From assembly GCA_003615045.1 (NCBI GenBank), contig ML014127.1, forward strand, positions 62,001 to 126,000: a stretch of 64,000 nucleotides of DNA, in the 5' to 3' direction. This DNA comes from Caulochytrium protostelioides (lineage: Eukaryota > Chytridiomycota > Caulochytriomycetes > Caulochytriales > Caulochytriaceae). This document shows positions 19,365-28,651 of this stretch, piece after piece; the stretch's first letter is position 1; each line of letters begins with the position of its first letter. Below the pieces are notes generated by a model. It ran no database searches, was not told where the DNA came from, and saw nothing but the letters and a program-made list of their open reading frames with translations. Both the position numbers and the translations under genes were made by a program.

Positions 19365-20810
19365 TCATTTGCCATTCTTGAGGGAGCCTTTCGTAACTTC
19401 GAGCAAGTGATCTATCTTACCCTTTAAGCCTTTCCCTTTGAGCCTAGAGGAGAGCGGCAGCTCTTCGGAGGCTTGTATATTTCCTTGCCCGACGACGCGA
19501 GGCTGGATACTCTGCCCCAGGCCCGGTGCAGAGCGCGTCGGGTCGGGCCCCGAAGAGTCTGCCCAAGGCACTTTGCCAACCAGCTGCTCCAACCCGGTGA
19601 GCCACAGCTCGTCAAGCCCAGCGAGAATCTCCTTCGGCAGAGGGATTTTTGCCGTACCGCCTTCGGCGATGACGGATCGGGAGTCTGGGGAAGCGATTTG
19701 GTCGACAACGCCTAAGGGCACCAAGACTCCGCCGTTGAGCACGCCGTGCCGGACCTCGTAGTCCTCGAGAGCCTGTTTGAAGTTGGGACGACCCATGACA
19801 TCGAGCATACGAAGCGTCACCAGACATTGGATGTTCGTTGGCAAGGCGGGCCTGGGCTTAGCGTGCACCTCGCCATGCCCACCTTGAGGGGGATTGGAAG
19901 ACAGTTTGTGAAGATAACCGCTAAGTTCATTGCTCACAATACTGTTGAATAGAATTTGTTTTTGAAACTCGAGTCGTCTGCCGAGCTCCTTTGGCGACCG
20001 GTGGGGCCCAGTGACGTCGCGTTGTACCAGGTCGTCTTGCAGCCATTCCAAGCCGGGGCGATTAGCAACCAAGCGGTGGAGAATACCTGCTGTGTTGAGG
20101 TTGGTGATGTCAACCAGGTCAAGATACTGGCTATACATATGTCCCTGTTTTTTGACGAACTCCCTATGCAGGTAGTAGTTCGTTAGACTTCCCGGGGTGC
20201 TCGAGATTTGCTTGACTGCCTTATCGGCCTCGCATAACTGATAAAGCGCATACTGGATGCTTACCACAAAGTCAAGATGCTGCTGTACTTTAAGGGGCCT
20301 TAGCCCCTTCAGAGATCCATCGGGAACAAGCCGCCAGATTTGGTGGAGCGTCCACCAAACCCAATCATTTAAGGCATCAAACATCACGTCCACGTCGTCC
20401 GTTCCGAAGATAATCTCACGACCCTTCTCGTCGAGAAAATGCTCCAAGAGTAGACCTCCGGCCTGCATGCCGTTGCCTGACGGAGGGTCGTTCGTCACGA
20501 CGACCTTGACCTGCTCAGGGTCGGGCGAGGATACTTTTACGATTTTAGGACGCACATAGTCGGTCGGTGCATCCGCGAGAAGGAAGTCGTCAGATCCTCT
20601 CACGTAACCAGATTCCACGATCCACGCGACGCGATCCACCGCGGCGTCACTAGAGGGTTGGCCGCGCGGCAGCAATCGCGGCAGCGTGGCGGGCGCGACG
20701 GGTCCTGCACCCGCCAAGCCGCTGGTCGGGAGCAAGACCACCCCCAGGCCGGCAAGGAGCGTGCGCGACATCGAGCCGAGACCCCGCGAGTGCTGCTGTG
20801 GATGAAGCAT
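19365..20810 (-). CDS. Unrecognised secreted-type protein (481 aa)
   Basis: I do not recognise this family. The N-terminus from the second methionine (position 20771, MSRTLLAGLGVVLLPTSGLA) is a convincing signal peptide ending in small residues. A start at 20810 would add 13 residues. The body is mainly helical with many charged residues and only two cysteines. Readable patches include LNDWVWWTLHQIWRLVPD, MYSQYLDLVDITNLNTAGIL and LEWLQDDLVQRDVTGPHRSP. The C-terminus is Lys-rich (RLKGKGLKGKIDHLLEVTKG). Base composition is visibly less GC-rich than in every neighbour and codon choice at third positions is relaxed, so recent acquisition or fast evolution is possible. It sits at the edge of the low-GC block with the Fanzor relics. 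The frame is intact and about 1.4 kb long, so it is probably a real gene. Confidence 0.65.
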   Translation of the reverse strand: MLHPQQHSRGLGSMSRTLLAGLGVVLLPTSGLAGAGPVAPATLPRLLPRGQPSSDAAVDRVAWIVESGYVRGSDDFLLADAPTDYVRPKIVKVSSPDPEQVKVVVTNDPPSGNGMQAGGLLLEHFLDEKGREIIFGTDDVDVMFDALNDWVWWTLHQIWRLVPDGSLKGLRPLKVQQHLDFVVSIQYALYQLCEADKAVKQISSTPGSLTNYYLHREFVKKQGHMYSQYLDLVDITNLNTAGILHRLVANRPGLEWLQDDLVQRDVTGPHRSPKELGRRLEFQKQILFNSIVSNELSGYLHKLSSNPPQGGHGEVHAKPRPALPTNIQCLVTLRMLDVMGRPNFKQALEDYEVRHGVLNGGVLVPLGVVDQIASPDSRSVIAEGGTAKIPLPKEILAGLDELWLTGLEQLVGKVPWADSSGPDPTRSAPGLGQSIQPRVVGQGNIQASEELPLSSRLKGKGLKGKIDHLLEVTKGSLKNGK

Positions 20811-22159
20811 GGCGTCGCTTCACGCGTCGCGTGCCCGCGTGGGTCGGGAAGGGCGAGACGAGGAGTCGTGTATCGCGGACGTCGTGGGCAGGATGTGGAC
20901 CGGTCGCGGGCAGCTCGAGTCGTTGCTGAGACGTTGCAAGAATGTCGACGTGCAGGCGGGACAACTGTGAGACGATGCGGGCTCAAGACGACGCTTCGAC
21001 GGTGTGAATTGAACGGGCTCGCGGAATGGTCTTGTCGGGTCGAACGCACGGCCACTTCTATCGTTCTCGTTGCAATATACGACATGATGCGACTCACCAT
21101 GTGTGGTATTCATGTCAATGTCGTTATTCATGTCGGTCTCGAGCGTCATGTCGAAACCATGCTTATGTCGATATCAACGGTGATGTCGACCTCGTGGTTG
21201 ATGCTCTCGCCGCGGCGGCATCTGCCGGGACCCCTCATGCATTCTACGGGAGCGGACCCGGCGATGATGCGCCGCCTATGTCGCTGCCGTGCCGTGATGT
21301 CTTCAATCGCGGCCTCATGGCCCGTGATGGCCCAAAGACCGCGAGACCCGATCCCGCGTTGCAGGATTTAGGATGGTGGCCAAGCGCGTGTTCGGTGGCT
21401 CGTTCCATACCCCCGCAGCCAGCCCCTCCCAGGTCTGTTTTTTTTTCCTTTGGAATCAGGCGCATGCGACGAGGAAAGCTTTCAAGCCACGCCAAGACTA
21501 AGAAGCCGGGCGCCAAGACAGTAGGAATGTCGAAGCAGGTGTTGTTCGGCGAGCTAACCCCGGGCGCGGAGGGTCCAGCCTGAGCCGGACCTTGGCCGCA
21601 TGCATGCAGGGAACGAAGGCCCCTGCCCACCCTTCCCCTAACTGCCAGATGGTTTGATTCCCGCGGCCACCGCGCCGTGCAGTGACAACTAAGTTACCTC
21701 TCATGCGCCCCCGGTCATGTCAAGCCGCCGACCTGACATCAGCGCGGGCAGCGGGGCCCGGACGACCACTGGTCCGCGTCAGCAGCTGGTTCACCCCCCG
21801 TGGCCTTCACGGTGCCTGCATCACGGCTCGTCAACGCGCGATGGAAAGGCGATGGCGTTACTCCCAGTGCGATAAGTCGATAGCGACAATCCGTTTTTGA
21901 CCGTTGTGCGACGACGAGCACGACCAAGTCGCCGTGAAAGCCGAGAACATTTGTCTATCGGCTACTCGCTGAAGGATTTTCGCTGGAGGCTTATCACCCT
22001 CGGCTTATGCCGCTGCCGAGTACCTCGAAAGACATAGTTGGCTGCCATGAGGGCGTCGGGCCGCAGTATGAGCCGCTGCTTGGGACGGCGGCGGCGATGA
22101 CCACAGACGACGACGAATGAGACAGCATCGAGGAAGGCGTCGCCCCAAGGCGCTTGTGA
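20811..22159. other. 1.3-kb spacer, no gene recognised
   Basis: Mixed composition, with imperfect repeats built on ATGTCGATATCA/ATGTCGACC at about 21110-21190 and an oligo-T run near 21428. The upstream part of the Fanzor relic may reach into 21850-22159, but no motif proves it. Confidence 0.5.
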
Positions 22160-24045
22160 TGGCGGCAGTTGGAGGAGTTCATGCACGTTCCTGAGCCACC
22201 GTTCACCCGTGCAGCCACCGCCGGTGAGATCACCGACAGCTGCGAGACCGCCGCGTGAAATGGAATCGTGCTATAGCAATCTCTTAAGAGCACCAGCGTC
22301 GTCAGCGTCTCCGCAAAGCGTCGTCGACCCAACCACGCCGAGAAGTTGAAGGAGCGCCAGGACGAAACGGAGACAGTGGTCAAGGCTGCGCTGCTGAAAT
22401 ATTCTCATGACGACGACGAACTGCTAGTTCGAGACGCCATCCGCGCTTGTGGAGGCCTTCTCTTAGCGCTACCACACTGCCAGCATCGTGCTGTCCGGCA
22501 TGCTCAAGCGATGCTTCGACGGCGTCGAGGACGTCATGGATGCGCCGCTGCCTCACCTGACATGCGCGACTTTCTATTATCAGCTCATGCTGCGCGTCGC
22601 AGGCATCGCCAAGCTCGGCGTGGGCGACTATTATCGGGACTATCCGCTGCTGGCCGCCAGATGGGCCACGCAGCATCACCTTGGCGACGGCTTCATTTAC
22701 ACAGCTTCACCTCACTGGCTGAAAGGCAAGGTCACCTTGCCCGGCCTCGTGCGCCACGAGTTTCTCGTTTGGTGACTCCTGGGGGCCGCTGAGCTGCCGG
22801 CCGTCGGGTCGGTGGGCCAGAGGGGCGCCCACTTTATCACGATCGATGCCTCCGTGCTCCATGACCAGCTGAAGGAACTCGAGCGGGTGGCCTGCGACTG
22901 GGCGGCCTTTAAGGCCATGGCCACGCCAGAGCAGTAAGCGAACCCCCTGGCGTTCCGCAAGCTAGAAGGTGGGGACCACGAGTTTACTCACACCATCGAC
23001 AGTGAAGGGGCCAGTAAGTGCATCCACTTCAAGCGTCAGAGGTAGGTGTCCGACGCCGTGCCGATTGTCACGGCTACCCCCGGGGCCAAGAATCCGTTGA
23101 TAGCAGCCTCAGCCAGACTGAGCACCCCTCGGCAGGCAGCCCCTATCAGGCCGAGAAACCCTCGGCAGAGAGCCTGGATCAGGAATGCATCATCGGAAAC
23201 GACCGGGGCCGCACCAACATCTTTATGGCCATGGTGGGATCCAAAGGCCTGGTCGGCAGCTAGAAGCTGACCCGAAAGCAGTCATAGATTTGGCAGCGCC
23301 ATTTGAAAGATCCGCTGCTGCGGCTGTCGAAGGTGAGCTCCAGGGGCACAGCGCTCGACGCGCACCGCCGCTTCCTGGAAGTGTATCTCGCCACGTACGA
23401 GCCGCTGTGGGCCGAGTTCCTGAAGCCGTGCTAGGCGCGCCAGCGCCTAGGGTTGTATAGCGGCAAGAAGCGCGTGTTTGCCAAGTTCATGAACCGCGTC
23501 GCCAAGGAGGCGGCCACGGAGGTGGCGCCCGTCGTCGGTGAAGTGGTGATCGCCTATGGCGCGGCCAAGTTTGCCCCCGGCGGCAAGGGCGAGATCTCTG
23601 TTCCAACCGCTCGCGCGTACCAGGCGTGCGCCCAGCGGTTCCTCACCATCCGGGTTGACGAGTTCCGGACGACCTAGGTGCACGCCGAGACGGATGAGAT
23701 TATGACAAGGTGAAACAGCGGGACCCGGCGACCGTGCCGATCTCTCGCGCGTCCGGGGCGGGTGCCCACCTGACCACGCTGATGCCGGTCGACCCGGTCC
23801 GCACGACCCGGGTGTATGCCCAGATGCATGTGATCCTGAAACCCGGGCAACGCCGGCGCCAGGGGACCGTGGTCCGAGGGTTGCTGTGGTATAAAGCCAC
23901 ACATCGCAAGTTTGTGAACCGCGATCTCAATGCCGCGTTGAACATCCGACGCCGTCTGGCCTTGCCCGTCAGACTGATAGCGCTGTGCCGCAACCCGGAA
24001 CAAACCAGGTTGCGACCCAAGGTTGGCAAGCTCATCCGCCACTGA
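22160..24045 (+). pseudogene. Decayed Fanzor/TnpB-like RNA-guided nuclease gene (relic 1)
   Basis: Fanzors are eukaryotic relatives of transposon-encoded TnpB, RNA-guided DNA nucleases with a RuvC fold. Homology runs through three frames. N-terminal helices: SIVLSGMLKRCFDGVEDVMD (22476 on). Pre-RuvC block: EFTHTIDSEG then CIHFKR (22980-23042). RuvC-I: GNDRGRTNIF, Asp codon 23201-23203. Core: VVIAYGAAKFAP then RVDEFRTT (23546-23674). RuvC-III: KFVNRDLNAALNIRR, Asp codon 23923-23925, followed by NPEQTRLRPKVGKLIRH and a TGA at 24043. The cysteines of the usual zinc knuckle are absent. In-frame stops: TAG at 22464, 23043, 23261, 23285, 23432 and 23675, TGA at 22773 and TAA at 22935. Frame changes occur near 22470 (if the first segment is included), 23100-23160 and 23695. 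It is dead as a protein gene. The left boundary is uncertain. Confidence 0.8.
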
Positions 24046-24847
24046 ACCAAACTGCCTATTGCCTCGGTGGGGGACCCCTGGTGGGCACCACGGAGGGCAT
24101 GGCGCATATCGGGAGGTGCCAGGAAGGGCTTATATGACCGCGCTAAACAAAAATACGGCGGCGCGTTCACCGCCGCCCTCATGAGGGATCGGCAGAGGGC
24201 GGGCAAGCGAGCCCCCGCCGTCGATCTGCCATCGTCGCGGGTTCTGAGCGGAGTTAAAGGTGACACGACGGCCTGAGCACCGCCAGCGACGCGTTGGACT
24301 ATCGGAATGCCGCTCGCCGACACGCGACTCTCGGACTCGCACAGTCCACGACTCACGGCAAGATCTCCCGACGGCTAGAGGCGCGCGGCAGAGCAGTAGG
24401 GGGGCTGTCAGTTTAGCAACTTGCTCATCGGATTCTCGTGGTGCTGGCAGAGCCCATAACAGACGGCGCCCGGTTCTGTAATGCGCTCTCTGATGAAGAC
24501 CAAAGGGTGGCATGCACGATATCTTGATTAACGAATACTTCGTTGGCCAGCGTTGCCATGGCTCTCTTAGACGGGGCCATGAAGGATCTCGTGCTACGGC
24601 CTGGGAATACGGTGTAAGATGACCGCACTTGCAATGCATTGCCTTTCCATAGAAACGGCGACCTCATAGAAAACCTTCCCATGGTCTTGATCGCGTAGAC
24701 GACATCACAATCGCTTTTACTCCGAATCCGCCACTGGCACCTGCTGAGATCTGCGCGTCTCGTTCACTGCTCGCTTCGCCACGCGGCTGTCGCCATCGCT
24801 GCCGTCCATCGCGTGCCTCTACATTCTCTTTCATCGATTGGTTCATC
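24046..24847. other. Spacer downstream of Fanzor relic
   Basis: Would hold the 3' end of the former element and the promoter of the gene at 24848. I saw no terminal inverted repeat, RNA gene or further coding similarity. Confidence 0.5.
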
Positions 24848-26068
24848 ATGCCAAATCGCGGACGGTCGAGCGTCAGCCAGGCCGGCGATGCGGCCTTCGC
24901 GCGGCAGCTGCGCGAGCAGCGCAACCGCACGATCATGTGTGAGCGGATTCACACCGAGATCCGTCTGCAGCTCACCTACCACGAGCGATGGGGTGCCCTG
25001 CTGGATCCCCGACTGCATGCCGGACCTGCCAAGTCGCCAACTGCCGCGGCCGCGCCGTCACCGAGCGCCCGTTCTCATGCCGCCGCCGCCACCAGAGCTT
25101 CTGCCGCAGCGTCGTCATACGGTGCTGGTGGCCGTGACGCCAAGCAGGCGCATGCGACGCAGTGGTCCTTCTTTAATGTGGCGACGTATCCGGATGCCAC
25201 GTATCTGACGAGTCCGACCGTCACCAGCCTGCCTACCACGACGCGCGTGCCGGCCTCCACACTGCTCGCGTCGCCCGAGAGCCCTCACGCCGCCGGCCCA
25301 TCGGACGTCTCGCCACCAGCGGGCGTCCCGAGGTCGCGCACAAAGGCGGCCTGGTCGCCCATGACTCAGGCGACCACAGCCATGGCGCCGTCACCGACGG
25401 CGACGGCGACGGCGACGTCGTCCCTGGCGGCGGCGGCGCGACGATCCTCGGCCGCGTCATCGCCCCACCAGGACGGAGCCAGCCGGCCCGGCATGCGGGG
25501 CGAGGCTCAGCCCTGTGCTGGCGCACGGGCTCCCCGGCCGTCGCTGCTGCGGGTGCCGATACGGCAGGACCCCTCCGGCCGGTCCCGGCTGTCGCGCCCG
25601 CTCGTCCTCGCCGCGGCGTCGCTGCCCGCGGCGTCGCTAACCACAGCACCGCCGCCGGGCCACGTGTCGCCGCTCTCGTCGCGGCCATCGAGCGCCGCGG
25701 CCCCTCGCGGCTCGGCCAGCGGCTCCTCGCGCCAGGCGACGGCGGCCACGGCGTCATATGTGGCCACCCATGCCATGGCCGCGGCTCACGTGCCGCGGTC
25801 GTCAGACGCTGCCGCGGCGATCTTGGCGGCCGCGACGGCGCCGCCCCCGCTCTCGATCGACACGTCGCGGCCGTCCCACGCAGCCGCGTCGATGCCGCCG
25901 CCGTCGATGTCGTCGCCATCACCGTCGCCATCGATGGCGGTCGGGTCGTCCAAACGGCGCTCGCCGCAGGAAGTCTATACGATCCCGCCGACGAGCTCAA
26001 TGCAGGTCGGATGGCAGTGGAGCGGCGCGAGTCTCGAGCGTTTCGGTCGCGACATCCACCGTGGGTAG
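24848..26068 (+). CDS. Low-complexity protein with possible flagellar inner-tubule (C20orf85/CIMIP1-like) ends
   Basis: 406 aa from an ATG in good context (CATCATGCC) to TAG at 26066. Two conserved-looking ends flank a long Ala/Ser/Pro-rich middle. Residues about 16-56 read FARQLREQRNRTIMCERIHT and then ERWGALLDP. Residues about 375-405 read YTIPPTSSMQVGWQWSGA followed by SLERFGRDIHRG. The pattern 'W...WG.L ... P.TTS..GWR...LERFGR..RG' resembles the small microtubule-inner-protein family around human C20orf85. The conserved parts are short and the middle is not diagnostic, so this is a suggestion only. A flagellar role would suit an organism with CFAP58, encoded 3 kb away. Confidence 0.55.
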   Translation: MPNRGRSSVSQAGDAAFARQLREQRNRTIMCERIHTEIRLQLTYHERWGALLDPRLHAGPAKSPTAAAAPSPSARSHAAAATRASAAASSYGAGGRDAKQAHATQWSFFNVATYPDATYLTSPTVTSLPTTTRVPASTLLASPESPHAAGPSDVSPPAGVPRSRTKAAWSPMTQATTAMAPSPTATATATSSLAAAARRSSAASSPHQDGASRPGMRGEAQPCAGARAPRPSLLRVPIRQDPSGRSRLSRPLVLAAASLPAASLTTAPPPGHVSPLSSRPSSAAAPRGSASGSSRQATAATASYVATHAMAAAHVPRSSDAAAAILAAATAPPPLSIDTSRPSHAAASMPPPSMSSPSPSPSMAVGSSKRRSPQEVYTIPPTSSMQVGWQWSGASLERFGRDIHRG

Positions 26069-26097
26069 ACGGCACGATGATTGATAGAGATGCCTAT

Positions 26098-26160
26098 ATT
26101 TGTTTTACAGATGTAAATGTCCAGGAATAATTGAACACGATCAACATGCCCTCCTTGGGT
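26098..26160. repeat. ~65-bp dispersed repeat, copy A
   Basis: Begins TTTGTTTTACAGATGTAAAT and ends in a CGATCAACATGCCCTCC-type block. A similar sequence in the same orientation lies at 28652-28717. It lies just 3' of Fanzor relic 2 (relic on the minus strand), so it may be an element end. Confidence 0.5.
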
Positions 26161-26164
26161 GTCC

Positions 26165-26690
26165 CTAAGGCCGCAGATCGCATTCCATTTGTCGCCGGAT
26201 AAGGTTGCCGACCACGGGCTGCAATGAGTAGTTTGCTCGGGGATGCAGCACACCGCCGCAGGTCTAACCAGCGAGGCCGGGCAGCCTTGAATGCTGAAAG
26301 CGGCATTGCGGTCGCGGTTCACGGATTTGCCATTAGTGATGTCACACCACAACAGGCCGTTGAAGATGACCTCCGGCTCCGGCTCCATGAAATCGCGTCT
26401 CTGACAGCTTTAGGGCGGCTTTCATGCCGGCTTTCACATAATACTGCATTCGGCTCAGCTTCCAGCTCAGCTTCAGCATCAGCTTCCAGCTGATGACCTG
26501 GTTGTCATGACCAGGAAGATGTTGTTTCTGCCCGGGTCTTTCTAAGCATATATGGTGCTCATCCAAGCTATCTACCAAGGAATTCTCTGCTTCGGGGGCA
26601 GTATCGAGTAGGCATCTTGTCGGCCACCTTGAGTTCGAAGTGCACGCACATGCTGCAACCATTGTTGTCCACAGTGTGAGTGAACGTGTG
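26165..26690 (-). pseudogene. Truncated Fanzor/TnpB-like nuclease relic 2
   Basis: Minus-strand remnant collinear with relic 1 but lacking its centre. In 5' to 3' order: pre-RuvC block TFTHTVDNNG then CVHFELKVAD (from 26686); RuvC-I KDPGRNNIFLVM, a better match to the family DPG motif than relic 1 (Asp codon 26538-26536); several in-frame stops; then NGLLWCDITNGKSVNRDRNA with the RuvC-III Asp at 26313-26311, followed by IPEQTT. A one-base shift then gives LQPVVGNLIRRQ, matching the C-terminal LRPKVGKLIRH of relic 1, with a stop at 26165-26167. The bridge and RuvC-II region present in relic 1 (about 23290-23680) is deleted. Relics 1 and 2 are strongly diverged, so they are not a recent duplication. 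Confidence 0.75.
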
Positions 26691-26704
26691 GTTCCCTGTT
26701 GCTG

Positions 26705-26860
26705 GGCCGTGAAGGTTGGAACGGCGTCAGCCACCTTCTACTGGCGCCGGAAGTGGACGCCATCGCTGTCGATGATATGAGTGAACGTGCGTTCCTTGCA
26801 TTCCTGCTTATGGAACGCGGGAGTGGCTGCCCACTGCCCTGCGGCCGTGGGCAGCTTTTT
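26705..26860 (-). pseudogene. Fanzor/TnpB-like fragment (relic 3), in tandem with relic 2
   Basis: Minus-strand fragment reading AFHKQECKERTFTHIIDSDG, then VHFRRQ, a TAG, and KVADAVPTF. It repeats the pre-RuvC block of relic 2 about 100 bp upstream in the same orientation and matches relic 1 (FRKLEGGDHEFTHTIDSEG and SDAVP). It breaks off before RuvC-I, so it is either a second truncated copy or a partial tandem duplication. Confidence 0.6.
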
Positions 26861-26862
26861 TT
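26826..26862 (+). other. Hairpin followed by oligo-T
   Basis: Perfect 9-bp stem GCTGCCCAC (26826-26834) with GTGGGCAGC (26847-26855), a 12-nt loop, then seven T residues. On the plus strand this has the form of an intrinsic or Pol III-type RNA 3' end. It overlaps relic 3 on the other strand. No associated transcript can be recognised, so function is unknown. Confidence 0.4.
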
Positions 26863-27220
26863 CTTCTTTTCGACAACTAAGCCGAAAGCTGACGTGCCGA
26901 CCCACGCTCGGCAGGTCAGGTGTTCGAGACATGAGGACCCTCACGGGATACAAGGCCTGTATCAACCTGCCCAAGTACGCTTCCAGATCGACAGCATGCA
27001 TGTTCAAGAGAGTTCAGCAGTATGGCTGGCGCACCAAAACGCGTCTGAGGAAGGATCGTAGACAATACGTTTCGTGACGTGCGCCCTCGTCGCCGAGATT
27101 GTTGATACTGGATCGGCCGCCCGGCTTTGCCCCGATCCATCCGCATTCGTTCAGACCCGTCGGCAAGCAAACCATTGCCAAGACGTGACGAGCCCCTGAT
27201 AACTCTGCCTCTCGATCACG

Positions 27221-28650
27221 ATGGCCGATACCAGCGCCGCTCCCGCGCCGGCCTCAGCTGGGCTCAAGATGGGCGTTCTGATGGTCGGCACCGGCGAGTA
27301 TACGACGGGCTACATGCCGAACGTGCGGGCCGACAGCAAGAGCGACAAGAAGATGGGGGTCGTCGGCCTCGTGCTGTTCGACATGCGCCGCCGCGGCCAC
27401 GTAGTGGGACGCCTGGCGATGGTAGGCACCTCGGGGACCAAGAATGCGGCGATTCGCGCGCACATGAAAGAACAGCTGGCTGACCGATACTGCGGGATGG
27501 ACACTACCGTCGATATCTACCCCCCAGACGGCAGTCCGCGCAATCCCGAAGCTTGTAAGTGTATGCATGATTGATAGGTCGATGAAATCAACCAAGTGCA
27601 TCTCATGATATTGATTCACAATTCTGAATCTTATTGAACTGTTCTGATCGTTGTGTAGACAAGGATGCGATCAAGAGTATGAATCCGGGCGATACGGCCA
27701 TCATTTTTACGCCGGATGACACGCACTTCACGATCGCGATGGCAGCGATTGAGCACGGGATGCATGTGCTGCTGGCCAAGCCGGCCGTCAAGACGCGCGA
27801 TGAGCACCGCCGACTCGTCGAGGCCGCCGCCCGCGCCGGCGTCCTAGTCGCCATCGAGTTCCACAAGCGGTTCGATCCCATCTACGCCGACGCTCGCCAC
27901 CGCATCCGCGAGGCGCTCGGGCCCATGGCTTGGTTCAACAGCTACATGTCTCAGCCGCAGTACCAGCTCCACGCCTTCCGCGACTGGGCCGGCACGCAGA
28001 GCGACATTAGCTACTACCTAAACTCTCACCACATCGACTTTCACTGCTGGGCCATGCAGGGCCGCGCACGACCGCTGTCAGTCGTTGCGATGGCCGGCGC
28101 CGGCATCGCCGAAACCCCCGAGATCGGGTGTGCCCCCGGCACCGAGGACACGATCTCGCTACTGGTGCAGTGGGAGACGCTCACGGCGCCACGGCATCGC
28201 GCCATCGCCAACTACACCGCGTCCTGGGTCGCCGCCGCCGGCGAAGTCCACTCCCAGCAGCGCTTCCACTACATGGGCGCCGGCGGCGAAGTCCACGTGG
28301 ACCAAGCCCACCGCGGGTTCACCATGACCGATGCCGCGCTGGGCTTCCGCCACGTGAACCCGCTGTACCTGCGCACGACGCCGAACGAGCACGGTGAGTA
28401 CGTGGGGCAGCATACCTATGGCCACATGTCGATCGAGAAGTTTGTCGAAGCGGCGCACTCGGTCAATGCGAGCCACGACGGGCCACACGGATCGATGCGT
28501 GCAGAGCACGTGGCCGCGCGGTGCGCCGCCATCCAGCGCTATGACGGGACGCTGGCAACGGTGGCCGCGACCGAAGTCGTGACGGCGATCCTCGAGGCGG
28601 GCCGCCGGTCCCTGGATAACGGCAGCTGCGTGGTCATGCTCGACCAATAA
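27221..28650 (+). CDS. Gfo/Idh/MocA family NAD(P)-dependent oxidoreductase
   Basis: Two exons, 27221..27554 and 27659..28650 (441 aa). The 104-nt intron has donor GTAAGTG and acceptor TGTAG, and joining restores ...PEAYKDAIKSMN. The N-terminal Rossmann fold shows GVLMVGTGEYTTGYMP as the nucleotide-binding loop. GDTAIIFTPDDTHFTIAMAA and GMHVLLAKPAVKT follow the family layout in which EKP carries the active-site lysine; here it is AKP. The C-terminal dehydrogenase domain has IEFHKRFDP, SQPQYQLHAFRDWAG and YYLNSHHIDFHCWAM. The substrate is probably a sugar or inositol-like polyol but cannot be named. It converges with CFAP58, whose end is 235 bp away. Confidence 0.85.
27555..27658 (+). other. 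Intron of the Gfo/Idh/MocA oxidoreductase
   Basis: GTAAGT donor, TTCTGAT branch-like motif near the 3' end, TAG acceptor. Splicing restores the frame. Confidence 0.9.
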
Positions 28651-28651
28651 G

